From Oceanobacillus timonensis (lineage in GTDB: Bacteria; Bacillota; Bacilli; Bacillales; Amphibacillaceae), in contig NZ_LT800497.1 of assembly GCF_900166635.1 (NCBI RefSeq), positions 3,892,344 to 3,956,343 of the forward strand: DNA of 64,000 bases. Direction: 5' to 3'. Shown piece after piece: positions 27,975-36,392 of the stretch (position 1 is its first letter; each line of letters starts with the position of its first letter). The position numbers were made by a program, and so were the translations under genes. Below the pieces are notes generated by a model. The model had not been told where the DNA came from. It worked only from the letters and a program-made list of their open reading frames with translations, and did no database searches.

Positions 27975-28808
27975 CTATGAATGAATACTAGTTGCGATAG
28001 ATTCCAGTGTCGTTTCTTTTGCTTTTCGAATCACTTCCTCCGCAGGCATTTGATAATACTCTGGACGGAACAATTCAACAGAGACAATATCTTCTTTATA
28101 ACCAATCTCTTTTACTGTCTGCAACAGCTTCTCCAAATCAATAACACCTTCCCCCGGCCAGACACGATGCTCGTCTCGAAGTACTCCGACAGGGTAATCC
28201 TCGGTATCATCGATATGTAAAATAAAGATTTTCTCTCCATCTGCCTTCTTCAAAAATTCAAAATCTGAATTCATTGCATGAAAGTGAAAACAGTCAAAAA
28301 CTAACCCGACACTTTTTCTATCTACCGTATCAATAATATCATAAGCCTGTTCAAAGGTATTAATTGTACATTCCGGATGCCCAACAAATTCCAATGCCAC
28401 CTTCACATCTTGTGCTTCTGCTATATCCGCGAATTGGTTCAACATGTTGACTGCACTCGCTTTAATATCTTCCTTAAGAAGCGCCTGTTCAGTTACTAAT
28501 GGCACCACGACCACATAAGCAGCTCCCAGCTTACTTGCATGATTCACCATCGTTTTAAATTCTTCGATGACTTGTTCTTCATCCTCACGGTTATTGAAAT
28601 ATACCAGCGCATTTAAAGCGATTGGTTTAATATGATGGTTTTGGAAATAATCTTGTAATTCTTCCATTGAATGGTCTCGCAAGTATTCCGGCAATTTATC
28701 CATCGTGCGAATCTCGATATAGTCATAGCTATGCTTCTCACAGTATTCGAGATCTTTTGCAAGGTTTGAATTCTCTAATGTTGTTGCTTGGTTGTAGCAA
28801 AGTTTCAT
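27975..28808 (-). CDS. iolI: Inosose isomerase
   Basis: This 277-residue TIM barrel is closely similar to B. subtilis IolI, which interconverts scyllo-inosose and 1-keto-D-chiro-inositol. Identifying segments are CYNQATTLENSNLAKDLEYC, YDYIEIRTMDKLPEYLRDHS and HHIKPIALNALVYFNNRED. Metal ligands match the known structure: Glu in VALEFVGHPECTIN, Asp and His in LVFDCFHFHAM, His in ILHIDDTEDYPVG, and Glu in VSVELFRPEYY. It has a normal ribosome binding site (AAGGAGGAC). It is the first gene of the iolI-iolS pair, with a cre-like site 70 bp upstream. Confidence 0.94.
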   Translation of the reverse strand: MKLCYNQATTLENSNLAKDLEYCEKHSYDYIEIRTMDKLPEYLRDHSMEELQDYFQNHHIKPIALNALVYFNNREDEEQVIEEFKTMVNHASKLGAAYVVVVPLVTEQALLKEDIKASAVNMLNQFADIAEAQDVKVALEFVGHPECTINTFEQAYDIIDTVDRKSVGLVFDCFHFHAMNSDFEFLKKADGEKIFILHIDDTEDYPVGVLRDEHRVWPGEGVIDLEKLLQTVKEIGYKEDIVSVELFRPEYYQMPAEEVIRKAKETTLESIATSIHS

Positions 28809-28877
28809 TTTTTAGTCCTCCTTATGGACAATAAGCAAAATATCACTTTTTTGCTTTATGCCCAGTAATACATTTTA

Positions 28878-28893
28878 GTTAAAGCGCTTGCAT
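28878..28893 (-). promoter_or_regulatory. Candidate CcpA cre site upstream of iolI
   Basis: On the coding strand ATGCAAGCGCTTTAAC matches WTGNAARCGNWWWCAW at 14 of 16 positions, with the AAGCGCTTT core complete. It is 70-85 bp upstream of the iolI start. Confidence 0.6.
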
Positions 28894-29061
28894 TATTATT
28901 GAAGAGATATTTTACATAAAAAATAACAGTAAGTTATTATTATCTTATTGTTAATTTTTTATTATTTTTTAGTTTAAATCAAAAAACAGGATAAATATTT
29001 ATAATTTGATGCCTCTTTTTTGTATTATAGTGCCAATATGATTATAAACATTACAAATTGA

Positions 29062-29283
29062 AAATTTATACGTGATTCATGCATTGATAAAATAAGTACC
29101 ATAGAAAAGATTTGCCAGGTTCATGAAGCAACCTTATTAGAAAGTAAAAAATTCATTAATCAAATGATAGTCAGCTTGAAAATGATAATCCCCCTTTCAT
29201 ACAGTATTTTCGCATCACTTGAAGAGGATGTTATGAATATGTCAACGAAGACCATAGGTAATCTTTCAGAATGGACTGTATAA
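29062..29283 (+). other. Unassigned open frame without a start, possible gene remnant
   Basis: A stop-to-stop frame of 73 codons contains STIEKICQVHEATLLESK and MIVSLKMIIPLSYSIFASL, which look protein-like. No start codon with a ribosome binding site is present, and I do not recognise the family. It lies in the 630-bp gap between iolI and the amino-acid symporter and ends 31 nt before a strong hairpin. It may be the tail of a lost gene or chance. Confidence 0.25.
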
Positions 29284-29313
29284 CTACAAATAATTCTATA
29301 TGATAGAAACTAT

Positions 29314-29349
29314 AAAAAGTGACTTCCACAAAACTGGAAGTCACTTTTT
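29314..29349. terminator. Bidirectional terminator
   Basis: AAAAAGTGACTTCCA (29314-29328) pairs perfectly with TGGAAGTCACTTTTT (29335-29349) around a 6-nt loop. It is about 90 nt downstream of the minus-strand AGCS gene stop. Confidence 0.88.
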
Positions 29350-29438
29350 ATATTCACTGATTTCACCTCAGTTTCTTCATTTATATATTCAATAGAAAAT
29401 CCTATCACTTTAGCATTCAACACTTATAACTATAGCTG

Positions 29439-30806
29439 TTAACCAGCCAATCTCCGCTCCTTTTCTTCCTCTTTCTCTTTTTTCCGTACTTCTCTAAACT
29501 TATTTGTTTCTGATACAATCACGCCTGATAATAAACAAAGCGCAATCAAGTTAGGGGCTGCCATTAATCCGTTGAAAATGTCTGCGATATCCCATACTAA
29601 TTGTACGGATTGCACAGCACCAAACAATACAATAAGACAGAAGATGATTTTATAATAGATCGTATTTCGATCCCCAAAAATATAACCGAAACATTTCTCT
29701 CCATAATAGGACCAGCCTAGAATCGTTGAATAAGCAAAGAAAATAAGACCGAATACAACAATATAGTTCCCTACTCCCGGCAAGAAAAAGTCAAATGCTT
29801 CTCCAGTAATCACCGGTGCTGCATCTCCTCCAAATTGTAAATGAAGTCCGCTCATCACGATAACAAGCCCCGTAATGGTACAAACAACAATCGTATCAAG
29901 GAATGTTCCCGTCATAGATACCAACGCTTGTCTTCCAGGGTAATCCGTCTTCGCTGCCGCCGCTGCAATTGGAGCCGATCCGAGACCAGCTTCATTGGAG
30001 AAAACCCCGCGGGCAATCCCGTATCGAATCGCTAGACCGATAGCACCGCCGCCGACAGCTTCCGGATTAAATGCTGCTTCAAAAATTACAGCGAACGCAG
30101 CAGGAACTTCCGTAATATTTAAAACAACAATGATAAGTCCGCCAATTAAATAGAATAAAGCCAAAAATGGTACAAATATAGCCGTAACCCTTCCAATTCC
30201 TTTAATCCCGCCAAGCAAAACCAAAGCCGTAAGTAACATTAATACGATACCTGTGACCCATGGGTTAACATTAAAAGTAGCTTGCAAAGAACCAGCAACC
30301 GTATTGGATTGTGTCATATTCCCTATTCCAAAGGATGCCAGAAAACCAAACATTGCAAATAGAATAGCCAGCCATTTCCAACCTAAACCTTTTTCAATAT
30401 AGTACATCGGCCCGCCGGATATTTCCCCTTTATGATTCACGGTACGATATTTCACAGCTAAAATAGCTTCCCCATATTTCGTAGCCATACCAAAAAATGC
30501 AGCCAGCCACATCCAAAATAAGGCACCGACACCACCGAGCAATATAGCAGATGCAATCCCTGTCATATTCCCTATTCCGAGTGTTGCTGCCATAGCAATC
30601 ATCAACGATTGGAAATGGGATATATCCCCTTTTTGGCTTTTATCTCCTTTTTTAAAAGTTAACCTAAGTGCATAAGGTAAATCTCTCACCTGGATAAAAC
30701 CAAGCCGAAAAGTTAAAAATATGCCTGTCCCTACAATTAATACAAGTGTGACCGGTCCCCATACTGCACTATTAACTGCATCAACAATTCCCTGTACCCT
30801 TTCCAT
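29439..30806 (-). CDS. Sodium:alanine/glycine symporter (AGCS family)
   Basis: This 455-residue AGCS transporter couples amino-acid uptake (alanine or glycine in the family) to sodium. The hallmark ALGIGNMTGIASAILLGG, the segment EISGGPMYYIEKGLG and the signature GIARGVFSNEAGLGSAPIAA are all present, with about eleven hydrophobic segments. The C-terminus is highly charged (KKEKEEEKERRLAG). The start ATG has GGGGGAGATGAGG upstream. It is a single gene with terminators on both sides and no link to the inositol genes. Confidence 0.92.
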   Translation of the reverse strand: MERVQGIVDAVNSAVWGPVTLVLIVGTGIFLTFRLGFIQVRDLPYALRLTFKKGDKSQKGDISHFQSLMIAMAATLGIGNMTGIASAILLGGVGALFWMWLAAFFGMATKYGEAILAVKYRTVNHKGEISGGPMYYIEKGLGWKWLAILFAMFGFLASFGIGNMTQSNTVAGSLQATFNVNPWVTGIVLMLLTALVLLGGIKGIGRVTAIFVPFLALFYLIGGLIIVVLNITEVPAAFAVIFEAAFNPEAVGGGAIGLAIRYGIARGVFSNEAGLGSAPIAAAAAKTDYPGRQALVSMTGTFLDTIVVCTITGLVIVMSGLHLQFGGDAAPVITGEAFDFFLPGVGNYIVVFGLIFFAYSTILGWSYYGEKCFGYIFGDRNTIYYKIIFCLIVLFGAVQSVQLVWDIADIFNGLMAAPNLIALCLLSGVIVSETNKFREVRKKEKEEEKERRLAG

Positions 30807-30955
30807 TTCCTCATCTCCCCCCTTGTTTTAAAATCTGTTTTTTCGCAATAATGTAACTAAAAGTAATTGTATTTATTTTACATGAAGATAAATAAAAAAG
30901 CTATGAGAAATTGAAGAAATAGAAAGTCATCTGACCCTAAACAGCAACTGCATGC

Positions 30956-31001
30956 AAAAACGCATGAAATGAAGCCAGTTCGCTCTTTCATGCGTTTTTT
31001 T
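30956..31001. terminator. Bidirectional terminator
   Basis: AAAAACGCATGAAA (30956-30969) pairs with TTTCATGCGTTTTT (30986-30999), with T- and A-rich ends in both directions. The rest of the 30807-31292 gap holds the AGCS promoter region and about 290 bases in which I see no gene. Confidence 0.85.
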
Positions 31002-31292
31002 ATTAAGTAATATGAGACAATGCATCCGAATTAGGATATGTTTCAAAAACTGTAAGTAATCCTCATTTGAAAAAGTCATATCAAAACAGGAGAGAACAGA
31101 AGCACTGTCTATAATAAACTATAGTGTTCTTTTTCTCAGTCTTTAGCCCCTTCCACCGGTATATAAGATTTTTTGTTTCTTAAGATGATGTTCTAACATG
31201 GATGACAAGAGGGGCACGACATGCTATGGTTAGAATAAATTTTGGTTCGTTAACTCCTTATTAGGACTATCATCCATTCTATATCTTCTCAT

Positions 31293-32312
31293 TTAAGGCG
31301 ATAATAACACTTTCAACCCTCCTCTTGACTCGGCTTTTTCAAAACCCTTTTCCCAGTTTTCCAGAGAATAAATGTCAGAAACTAGAGACTTTAAATCAAT
31401 TTGCCCCTTTTCCATTAACTGAAGCGCTATTCTCCATGAAGAAGGCTCCGAAGCATAACCATTTGAAAAGGTTATTTCTTTTTTTAAAGCGCCATCAAAA
31501 TCGAATTCAATATTCTTCCCAAATAAACCTACTTGTGTATAATGGCCTTGTTTTTTCACTATTGATAAACAGGTCATTGCTGAAGGAGCAGCTCCAGAAC
31601 ACTCAAAAACAATATCAGCACTGTCCCCTAACTCTTTTAGCCTTTGGCTTCCTTCTTTTGTATCTACTATGATGGTTTCTTCAGCGCCAAGTTTTTCAGC
31701 TAACTGTAAGCGTTCTAAATCTTCAGAAGTACCAAGCATCTTTACTTGCGCTCCATGTGCTTGAACTACCTGCATCGTTAATAAACCAATCGTTCCAGGG
31801 CCAGAAACTATAATTTGTTGACCTGCCTTTACATCCGTCCTCTCAACCACACATCGTACTACACACGCCAAGGGTTCACTAAGAGCAGCTTCTTTATAAG
31901 AAATATTTGAAGGAATATGATATAAAAGTGATGCAGGCAAAACTAAATACGGAGAAAAAGCACCGTCAATTCCAGAACCAATAGATTTTCGCTGGGCGCA
32001 TAACATAAACATCCCCTGTTCGCAGTATTCACAGTTCTCACATGTCACTGCAGCAGTTAAAGATACTACTCGATCCCCTAGTTGAAATTCACGAACATTT
32101 TTACCCTTTTCAACAATTTCACCAGAGAATTCATGACCTAAGACAACAGGATATTCTGCAGGATATTCATCTTTTTTTATATGGAGATCTGTTCCGCATA
32201 TACCAGTATAATGAATTTTCACTAATACATCGTTTTCCGAAAGATTTCTTAAAGAAAATTCCATCAATTCGAGGGAATCTTCCCCTTTCCCCTTTTTCAC
32301 TAAACCAATCAT
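31293..32312 (-). CDS. Zinc-dependent medium-chain alcohol/polyol dehydrogenase
   Basis: This 339-residue MDR-family dehydrogenase has the catalytic zinc site in YTGICGTDLHI and LGHEFSGEIVEKG. The structural zinc loop carries four Cys (CENCEYCEQGMFMLC), and the nucleotide-binding motif is VSGPGTIGLLTMQVV. It resembles sorbitol, L-idonate and threonine dehydrogenases. The site AAAAGGAGATGAAG precedes the ATG. It is divergent from the LacI regulator, with a matched operator between them, so it probably shares a regulon with the second dehydrogenase and the GntP permease. The substrate is likely a polyol or sugar acid (inference). Confidence 0.87.
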   Translation of the reverse strand: MIGLVKKGKGEDSLELMEFSLRNLSENDVLVKIHYTGICGTDLHIKKDEYPAEYPVVLGHEFSGEIVEKGKNVREFQLGDRVVSLTAAVTCENCEYCEQGMFMLCAQRKSIGSGIDGAFSPYLVLPASLLYHIPSNISYKEAALSEPLACVVRCVVERTDVKAGQQIIVSGPGTIGLLTMQVVQAHGAQVKMLGTSEDLERLQLAEKLGAEETIIVDTKEGSQRLKELGDSADIVFECSGAAPSAMTCLSIVKKQGHYTQVGLFGKNIEFDFDGALKKEITFSNGYASEPSSWRIALQLMEKGQIDLKSLVSDIYSLENWEKGFEKAESRGGLKVLLSP

Positions 32313-32399
32313 TTCTTCATCTCCTTTTTTATAAAATAACTTTTTACAGACAAAAGAATTCTAATAATGTAAAATATAATTAAAACATAAACACATTAA

Positions 32400-32413
32400 A
32401 GAAATCGTTTTCT
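32400..32413. promoter_or_regulatory. Candidate LacI-family operator in the divergent region
   Basis: AGAAATCGTTTTCT is a near-perfect palindrome (one mismatched pair) centred on CG, as usual for LacI-family sites. It resembles the perfect site at 33557-33572. It lies between the minus-strand dehydrogenase and the lacI-type gene, 75 bp from the latter. Confidence 0.6.
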
Positions 32414-32487
32414 CTATCCTAAGATAAAGATATTTAAAAAGCAAGCTTTTTTTAAGTCCATAATTTAACAAGATACAGGTGATTAAA

Positions 32488-33489
32488 ATGAGAATAAGTA
32501 TTAAAGATGTCGCTAAAGCAGCAGGTGTAGCTCAAAGTACTGTTTCAAAAGTTATTAATAACACCGGAAGTATTAGTAAAGAAACAATTGACCGTGTTAA
32601 CTATCACATTCAAGAATTAGGATATGAACCGAGTGGCATCGCCTCTGCATTGAGAAATAATAAAACAAAAGCAATTGGATTGCTTATCCCTGACCTTGCT
32701 AATCCCTTTTTTTCAGATTTGGCAAGACTGCTGGAAGACGAAGCAAATCATCTCGGATATCGTCTTAGTATAAGCAGCACAGATTATATAAAAGAAAAAG
32801 AACTGAGTTATCTCAAAATGTTTTTAAAAAATAACGTTGATGGCATTATCATCGCTTCAGGAATGGAAGAAATTGATGACATTAAAAAAGTTGTAGCCGG
32901 TAAGCCAATTGTTGGTATTACACGAGAATTTCCATCCCAAAATATCAGCAGCATATCGGTTAATAACTATTATGGCGGTTATAAAGCAGCAAACTATTTG
33001 ATTGACCATCATCATAAAAATTTGGCTATTATAGCTAAACCCGTCTGGGGAAATAAAGAGAGAGTACGAGGATGTCAGCAAGCAGTTATTGACGCTGGTC
33101 TACCGGAAATGAACAGCAGGAATACTTTATTTGTAGAAACAACCTCCACATTTAAAGAGCAACATTGGCATATAAAACAGTTACTGCAGGAAACCCCTTC
33201 TCCAACAGCGATTATTGCTTGTAATAATTTATTCGCAGCAAAAACAATTCAATTGGCGAAACAAGAACGGTTAAGTGTTCCAAAAGATATATCCATTATA
33301 GGCTTTGATGATACAGTACTAGCTCAGTTAATGGACCCGCCACTTACAACTATTCGCCAGCCACTCCAGACTATGGCAAAAGAAACGATAAAACTCTTAG
33401 ATCAAAAAATTCATTCTAAAACTTCTGAACTGCAATTACGTTTAGAATTGGAATTAATCGAACGTGACAGCGTAGCTCCCATCTATTGA
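32488..33489 (+). CDS. LacI/GalR-family transcriptional regulator
   Basis: This 333-residue repressor has the classic N-terminal helix-turn-helix ISIKDVAKAAGVAQSTVSKV and hinge helix YEPSGIASALRNNKTK. The periplasmic-binding-type sensor domain follows from LLIPDLANPFFSDLARLLED to IIGFDDTVLAQLMDPPLTTI. The open frame reaches a GTG at 32479, but AGGTGAT at 32477-32483 positions the ATG at 32488. It sits between two dehydrogenase genes with matching operators on both sides, so it likely represses both and itself. The effector is unknown; a sugar acid is plausible given the GntP permease. Confidence 0.9.
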   Translation: MRISIKDVAKAAGVAQSTVSKVINNTGSISKETIDRVNYHIQELGYEPSGIASALRNNKTKAIGLLIPDLANPFFSDLARLLEDEANHLGYRLSISSTDYIKEKELSYLKMFLKNNVDGIIIASGMEEIDDIKKVVAGKPIVGITREFPSQNISSISVNNYYGGYKAANYLIDHHHKNLAIIAKPVWGNKERVRGCQQAVIDAGLPEMNSRNTLFVETTSTFKEQHWHIKQLLQETPSPTAIIACNNLFAAKTIQLAKQERLSVPKDISIIGFDDTVLAQLMDPPLTTIRQPLQTMAKETIKLLDQKIHSKTSELQLRLELELIERDSVAPIY

Positions 33490-33556
33490 ACGAATAAACA
33501 ACTTTATGTTTATTCGTTTTTTTACTTGTCAAATATCAAAAATTCATTTACCATTA

Positions 33557-33572
33557 AGGAAATCGATTTCCT
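33557..33572. promoter_or_regulatory. Perfect LacI-family operator upstream of the dehydrogenase-GntP operon
   Basis: AGGAAATCGATTTCCT is a perfect 16-bp palindrome centred on CG, 44 bp upstream of the dehydrogenase start. It shares the GAAATCG half-site with the sequence at 32400-32413. A further half-site, GAAAACGATT, follows directly. Confidence 0.7.
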
Positions 33573-33615
33573 GAAAACGATTACTATATTTTAAAATAAG
33601 AAAAGGAGTTTTTTT

Positions 33616-34638
33616 ATGAAAGCTGTATCTATTGTAGATAAACAAAAGGTCAAGTTTCAAAATCTTCCTCAGCCAGAATTAATGGGAAGTAATGAAGTAA
33701 AAGTACAAACGAGATTAGTCGGTATCTGCGGGTCTGATATGCATATATATCATGCTTCTAATGGTTTAGCTGACCTTCCCAGAATTATTGGACATGAGGT
33801 GTGTGGTGAAGTCACTGAAGTAGGCGATAACGTTCGTACAGTAGCTGTTGGCGACCATGTAGTTGTCGACCCTATTTCATATTGTGAGAAATGCTACGCC
33901 TGTCGAAAAGGAAGACCCAACATTTGCGAACATCTATCGGTTTTTGGTGTCCATGAAGATGGAGGTCTAAGAGAATCATTTATATTGCCAGAAAAAAATA
34001 TATGGAAAATGAATAAAGATATCCCGTGGACAGATATCGTTCTTGCTGAACCATATACAATAGGGGCTCAAGCTGTTTCGAGAGGAAAAGTTCAACCCGG
34101 AGACCGTGTATTTATACAAGGAGCAGGGCCGATTGGTCTTTGTATTATGCGCATGGCTAAAATACGCGGTGCTCAAGTGATTATCTCAGATATGTTGCCA
34201 GAAAGATTAGAATTCGCTAAGCAGCAAGGAGCTGACCATGTTATTTCAGCTAAAAACCAAAATGCTTTAGAGGAGATTGATTTTTGGACAGAAGGAGAAG
34301 GTGCTAATGTGGTCATTGATTCTGTTTGCTTAAAGTCAACATTTGAATTAGGAATTGAAGCAGCTTCTATTGGAGGCAGAGTGGTAACACTCAGTTTTGA
34401 TAGTTTACCAGCAGCTATTCCTCAAGCACCGATTACTAGAAAAGAATTAGATATCGTAGGATCTCGACTGCAGACGCACCAATTTGGAGACGTGGTTCGA
34501 ATGATTAATAATGGACAACTTCGTAGCGATGGGTTGGTTTCTCATACTTTTTCATTTCAAGATTCAGCTGAAGCATTTCAGTTCGTAGAATCATCACCAA
34601 GCGCTGTTCGCAAAGCTGTTATTGAGGTCACTAAATAA
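33616..34638 (+). CDS. Zinc-dependent dehydrogenase (L-galactonate/L-idonate dehydrogenase-like)
   Basis: This 340-residue MDR-family dehydrogenase carries the catalytic zinc motif LVGICGSDMHIYHAS and IIGHEVCGEVTEVG. Its structural zinc Cys set is CEKCYACRKGRPNIC, and the Rossmann motif FIQGAGPIGLCIMRMAK. The overall pattern resembles L-galactonate-5-dehydrogenase and L-idonate dehydrogenase (YjjN/IdnD-like). AAAAGGAG precedes the ATG. The GntP permease starts 34 nt after its stop, so import and first oxidation of a sugar acid by this pair is likely (inference), under the LacI regulator just upstream. Confidence 0.87.
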   Translation: MKAVSIVDKQKVKFQNLPQPELMGSNEVKVQTRLVGICGSDMHIYHASNGLADLPRIIGHEVCGEVTEVGDNVRTVAVGDHVVVDPISYCEKCYACRKGRPNICEHLSVFGVHEDGGLRESFILPEKNIWKMNKDIPWTDIVLAEPYTIGAQAVSRGKVQPGDRVFIQGAGPIGLCIMRMAKIRGAQVIISDMLPERLEFAKQQGADHVISAKNQNALEEIDFWTEGEGANVVIDSVCLKSTFELGIEAASIGGRVVTLSFDSLPAAIPQAPITRKELDIVGSRLQTHQFGDVVRMINNGQLRSDGLVSHTFSFQDSAEAFQFVESSPSAVRKAVIEVTK

Positions 34639-34672
34639 TAAAACTATCTTCATAAAATAGGAGGAAACACAT

Positions 34673-36025
34673 ATGCCTTTAGTTATTACCGCTATTGGAA
34701 TTTTATTGCTTTTATTTTTAATCATGAAAGTTCGTCTACACACGGTCCTTTCCCTTGTTGTTGTTTCATTCTTGTTAGCCCTAGCATTGGGGATGCCGCT
34801 TTCTGATATTGTCGCTTCCATTGAAGAAGGATTTGGAAGTACATTAGGAAGTACAGGATTAATTTTTGGCTTTGGTGCTATTCTTGGAAAGCTTATTGCT
34901 GATGCCGGCGGGGCTCAACGTATTGCGATGACATTGATTTCTAAATTTGGAGAACGGCGTGTACAATGGGCTGTTGTCTTAACGGCATTTATTTTAGGAA
35001 TCGCGTTATTTTTTGAAGTAGGGCTTGTTCTCTTGATTCCTATTGTTTATCAAATGTCTAAACAAGTGAATATACCTTTTTTATATTTGGGACTTCCAAT
35101 GGCCACTGCGTTGTCGGTTACACATGCTTTTCTTCCGCCCCATCCAGGGCCAACTGTAATTTCTGAGCAATATGGAGCAAATATAGGGTTAGTCCTTATA
35201 TATGGTTTTATTATTGCAATTCCAACAATTATTATTGCTGGACCACTCTACACCGTTTTAGCGCGTCGTATTGCTCCTACTGCTTTTGAGAATAAAAAAG
35301 GAGGAACAATTACTTCGCTTGCAGACGTAAAGCAGTATAAATTAGAAGATACACCTGGATTTGGCATCAGTGCTTTTACTGCTTTATTTCCTGTTATTTT
35401 GATGGGCGCTTCTACCATTGTTACATTAATTCAACAATCTTCAGGAGTAACATCAAATGTTTTTTTTGAATTTATTGATCTTATTGGCTCACCAACAACT
35501 GTTATGACATTATCGGTTTTACTTGCTATTTATACTATGGGTATCGGAAGAAAAATTCCTATTTCCAAGTTGATGGAATCTGCTGAAACATCAGTTAAAT
35601 CTATTGGTATGCTTGTTTTTATTTTAGGTGTTAGCGGTTCCTTGAAAGAGGTTCTAATAGATGGAGGAGTTGGTGACTATGTAGCAGAGATTTTTGAAGG
35701 TAGTACGATTTCTCCAATCTTGCTTGCGTGGCTCATCGCAGCTTTGATACGACTTGCGCAAGGTTCTGCAACAGTTGCAGCTTTAACCACTGCTGGACTA
35801 GTGCTTCCTTTGATACAAAATGTAGATGTTAATTTACCGCTATTAGTCCTGGCTACTGGAGCTGGAAGTATTATTGCTTCCCATGTGAATGATACAGGAT
35901 TCTGGATTGTTAAAGAATCATTTGGGCTTACTATGAAAGAAACTTTTGCTACTTGGACCATATTAGAGACGATTATATCTGTTTCCGGATTAGTGTTTGT
36001 TCTTATTCTTAATATGATTGTTTAA
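34673..36025 (+). CDS. GntP-family gluconate/sugar-acid:proton symporter
   Basis: This 450-residue GntP permease has many hydrophobic helices. Family motifs are GLIFGFGAILGKLIADAGGA, FFEVGLVLLIPIVY, THAFLPPHPGPTVI and RLAQGSATVAALTTAG, and the C-terminal SHVNDTGFWIVKESFGLTMK is diagnostic. Known substrates of the family include gluconate, idonate and related sugar acids. The start has GGAGGAAAC 5 nt upstream. It is the second gene of the dehydrogenase operon and is followed by two inverted repeats. Confidence 0.92.
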   Translation: MPLVITAIGILLLLFLIMKVRLHTVLSLVVVSFLLALALGMPLSDIVASIEEGFGSTLGSTGLIFGFGAILGKLIADAGGAQRIAMTLISKFGERRVQWAVVLTAFILGIALFFEVGLVLLIPIVYQMSKQVNIPFLYLGLPMATALSVTHAFLPPHPGPTVISEQYGANIGLVLIYGFIIAIPTIIIAGPLYTVLARRIAPTAFENKKGGTITSLADVKQYKLEDTPGFGISAFTALFPVILMGASTIVTLIQQSSGVTSNVFFEFIDLIGSPTTVMTLSVLLAIYTMGIGRKIPISKLMESAETSVKSIGMLVFILGVSGSLKEVLIDGGVGDYVAEIFEGSTISPILLAWLIAALIRLAQGSATVAALTTAGLVLPLIQNVDVNLPLLVLATGAGSIIASHVNDTGFWIVKESFGLTMKETFATWTILETIISVSGLVFVLILNMIV

Positions 36026-36204
36026 ATGATCCGTATTTTGTAAGCGTTATTAAAGAGAGGAAATAGAATAGGTTGCATAAGAGACTTATTTGTATTGTCA
36101 GTAAATTTAATCAATTTTTCCTTTTGAATATTTTATTAATACCAGTTTATCAAAGAAAAGTTGCGAACTATTTTATGTACCATAAATATAGTGAGAAATA
36201 CAAT

Positions 36205-36246
36205 AGAGAGCTGACACGTTGTATTTATCTTGTTGGATAGCTCTCT
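36205..36246. terminator. Hairpin downstream of the GntP permease
   Basis: AGAGAGCT (36205-36212) pairs with AGCTCTCT (36239-36246), with a loop of about 26 nt and a CTCTATTTTAG tail. It is a moderate terminator for the plus-strand operon. Confidence 0.5.
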
Positions 36247-36307
36247 CTATTTTAGAAAACAGGTAATCAATAGATTGGGAAATACTTCGTATTCTTAAAG
36301 GAGAATC

Positions 36308-36345
36308 AGAAGCTCTCGGTGAAAGAACATTTATCGAGAGCTTCT
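36308..36345. terminator. Hairpin between converging GntP and GH4 operons
   Basis: AGAAGCTCTCG (36308-36318) pairs perfectly with CGAGAGCTTCT (36335-36345). The 36026-36392 gap holds only this, the hairpin at 36205 and AT-rich DNA. The tract after it on either strand is only moderately T-rich. Confidence 0.6.
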
Positions 36346-36392
36346 AGTTTACTTTAAATATATTTCTAAACTATTATTTTTGATAAGTCAAT

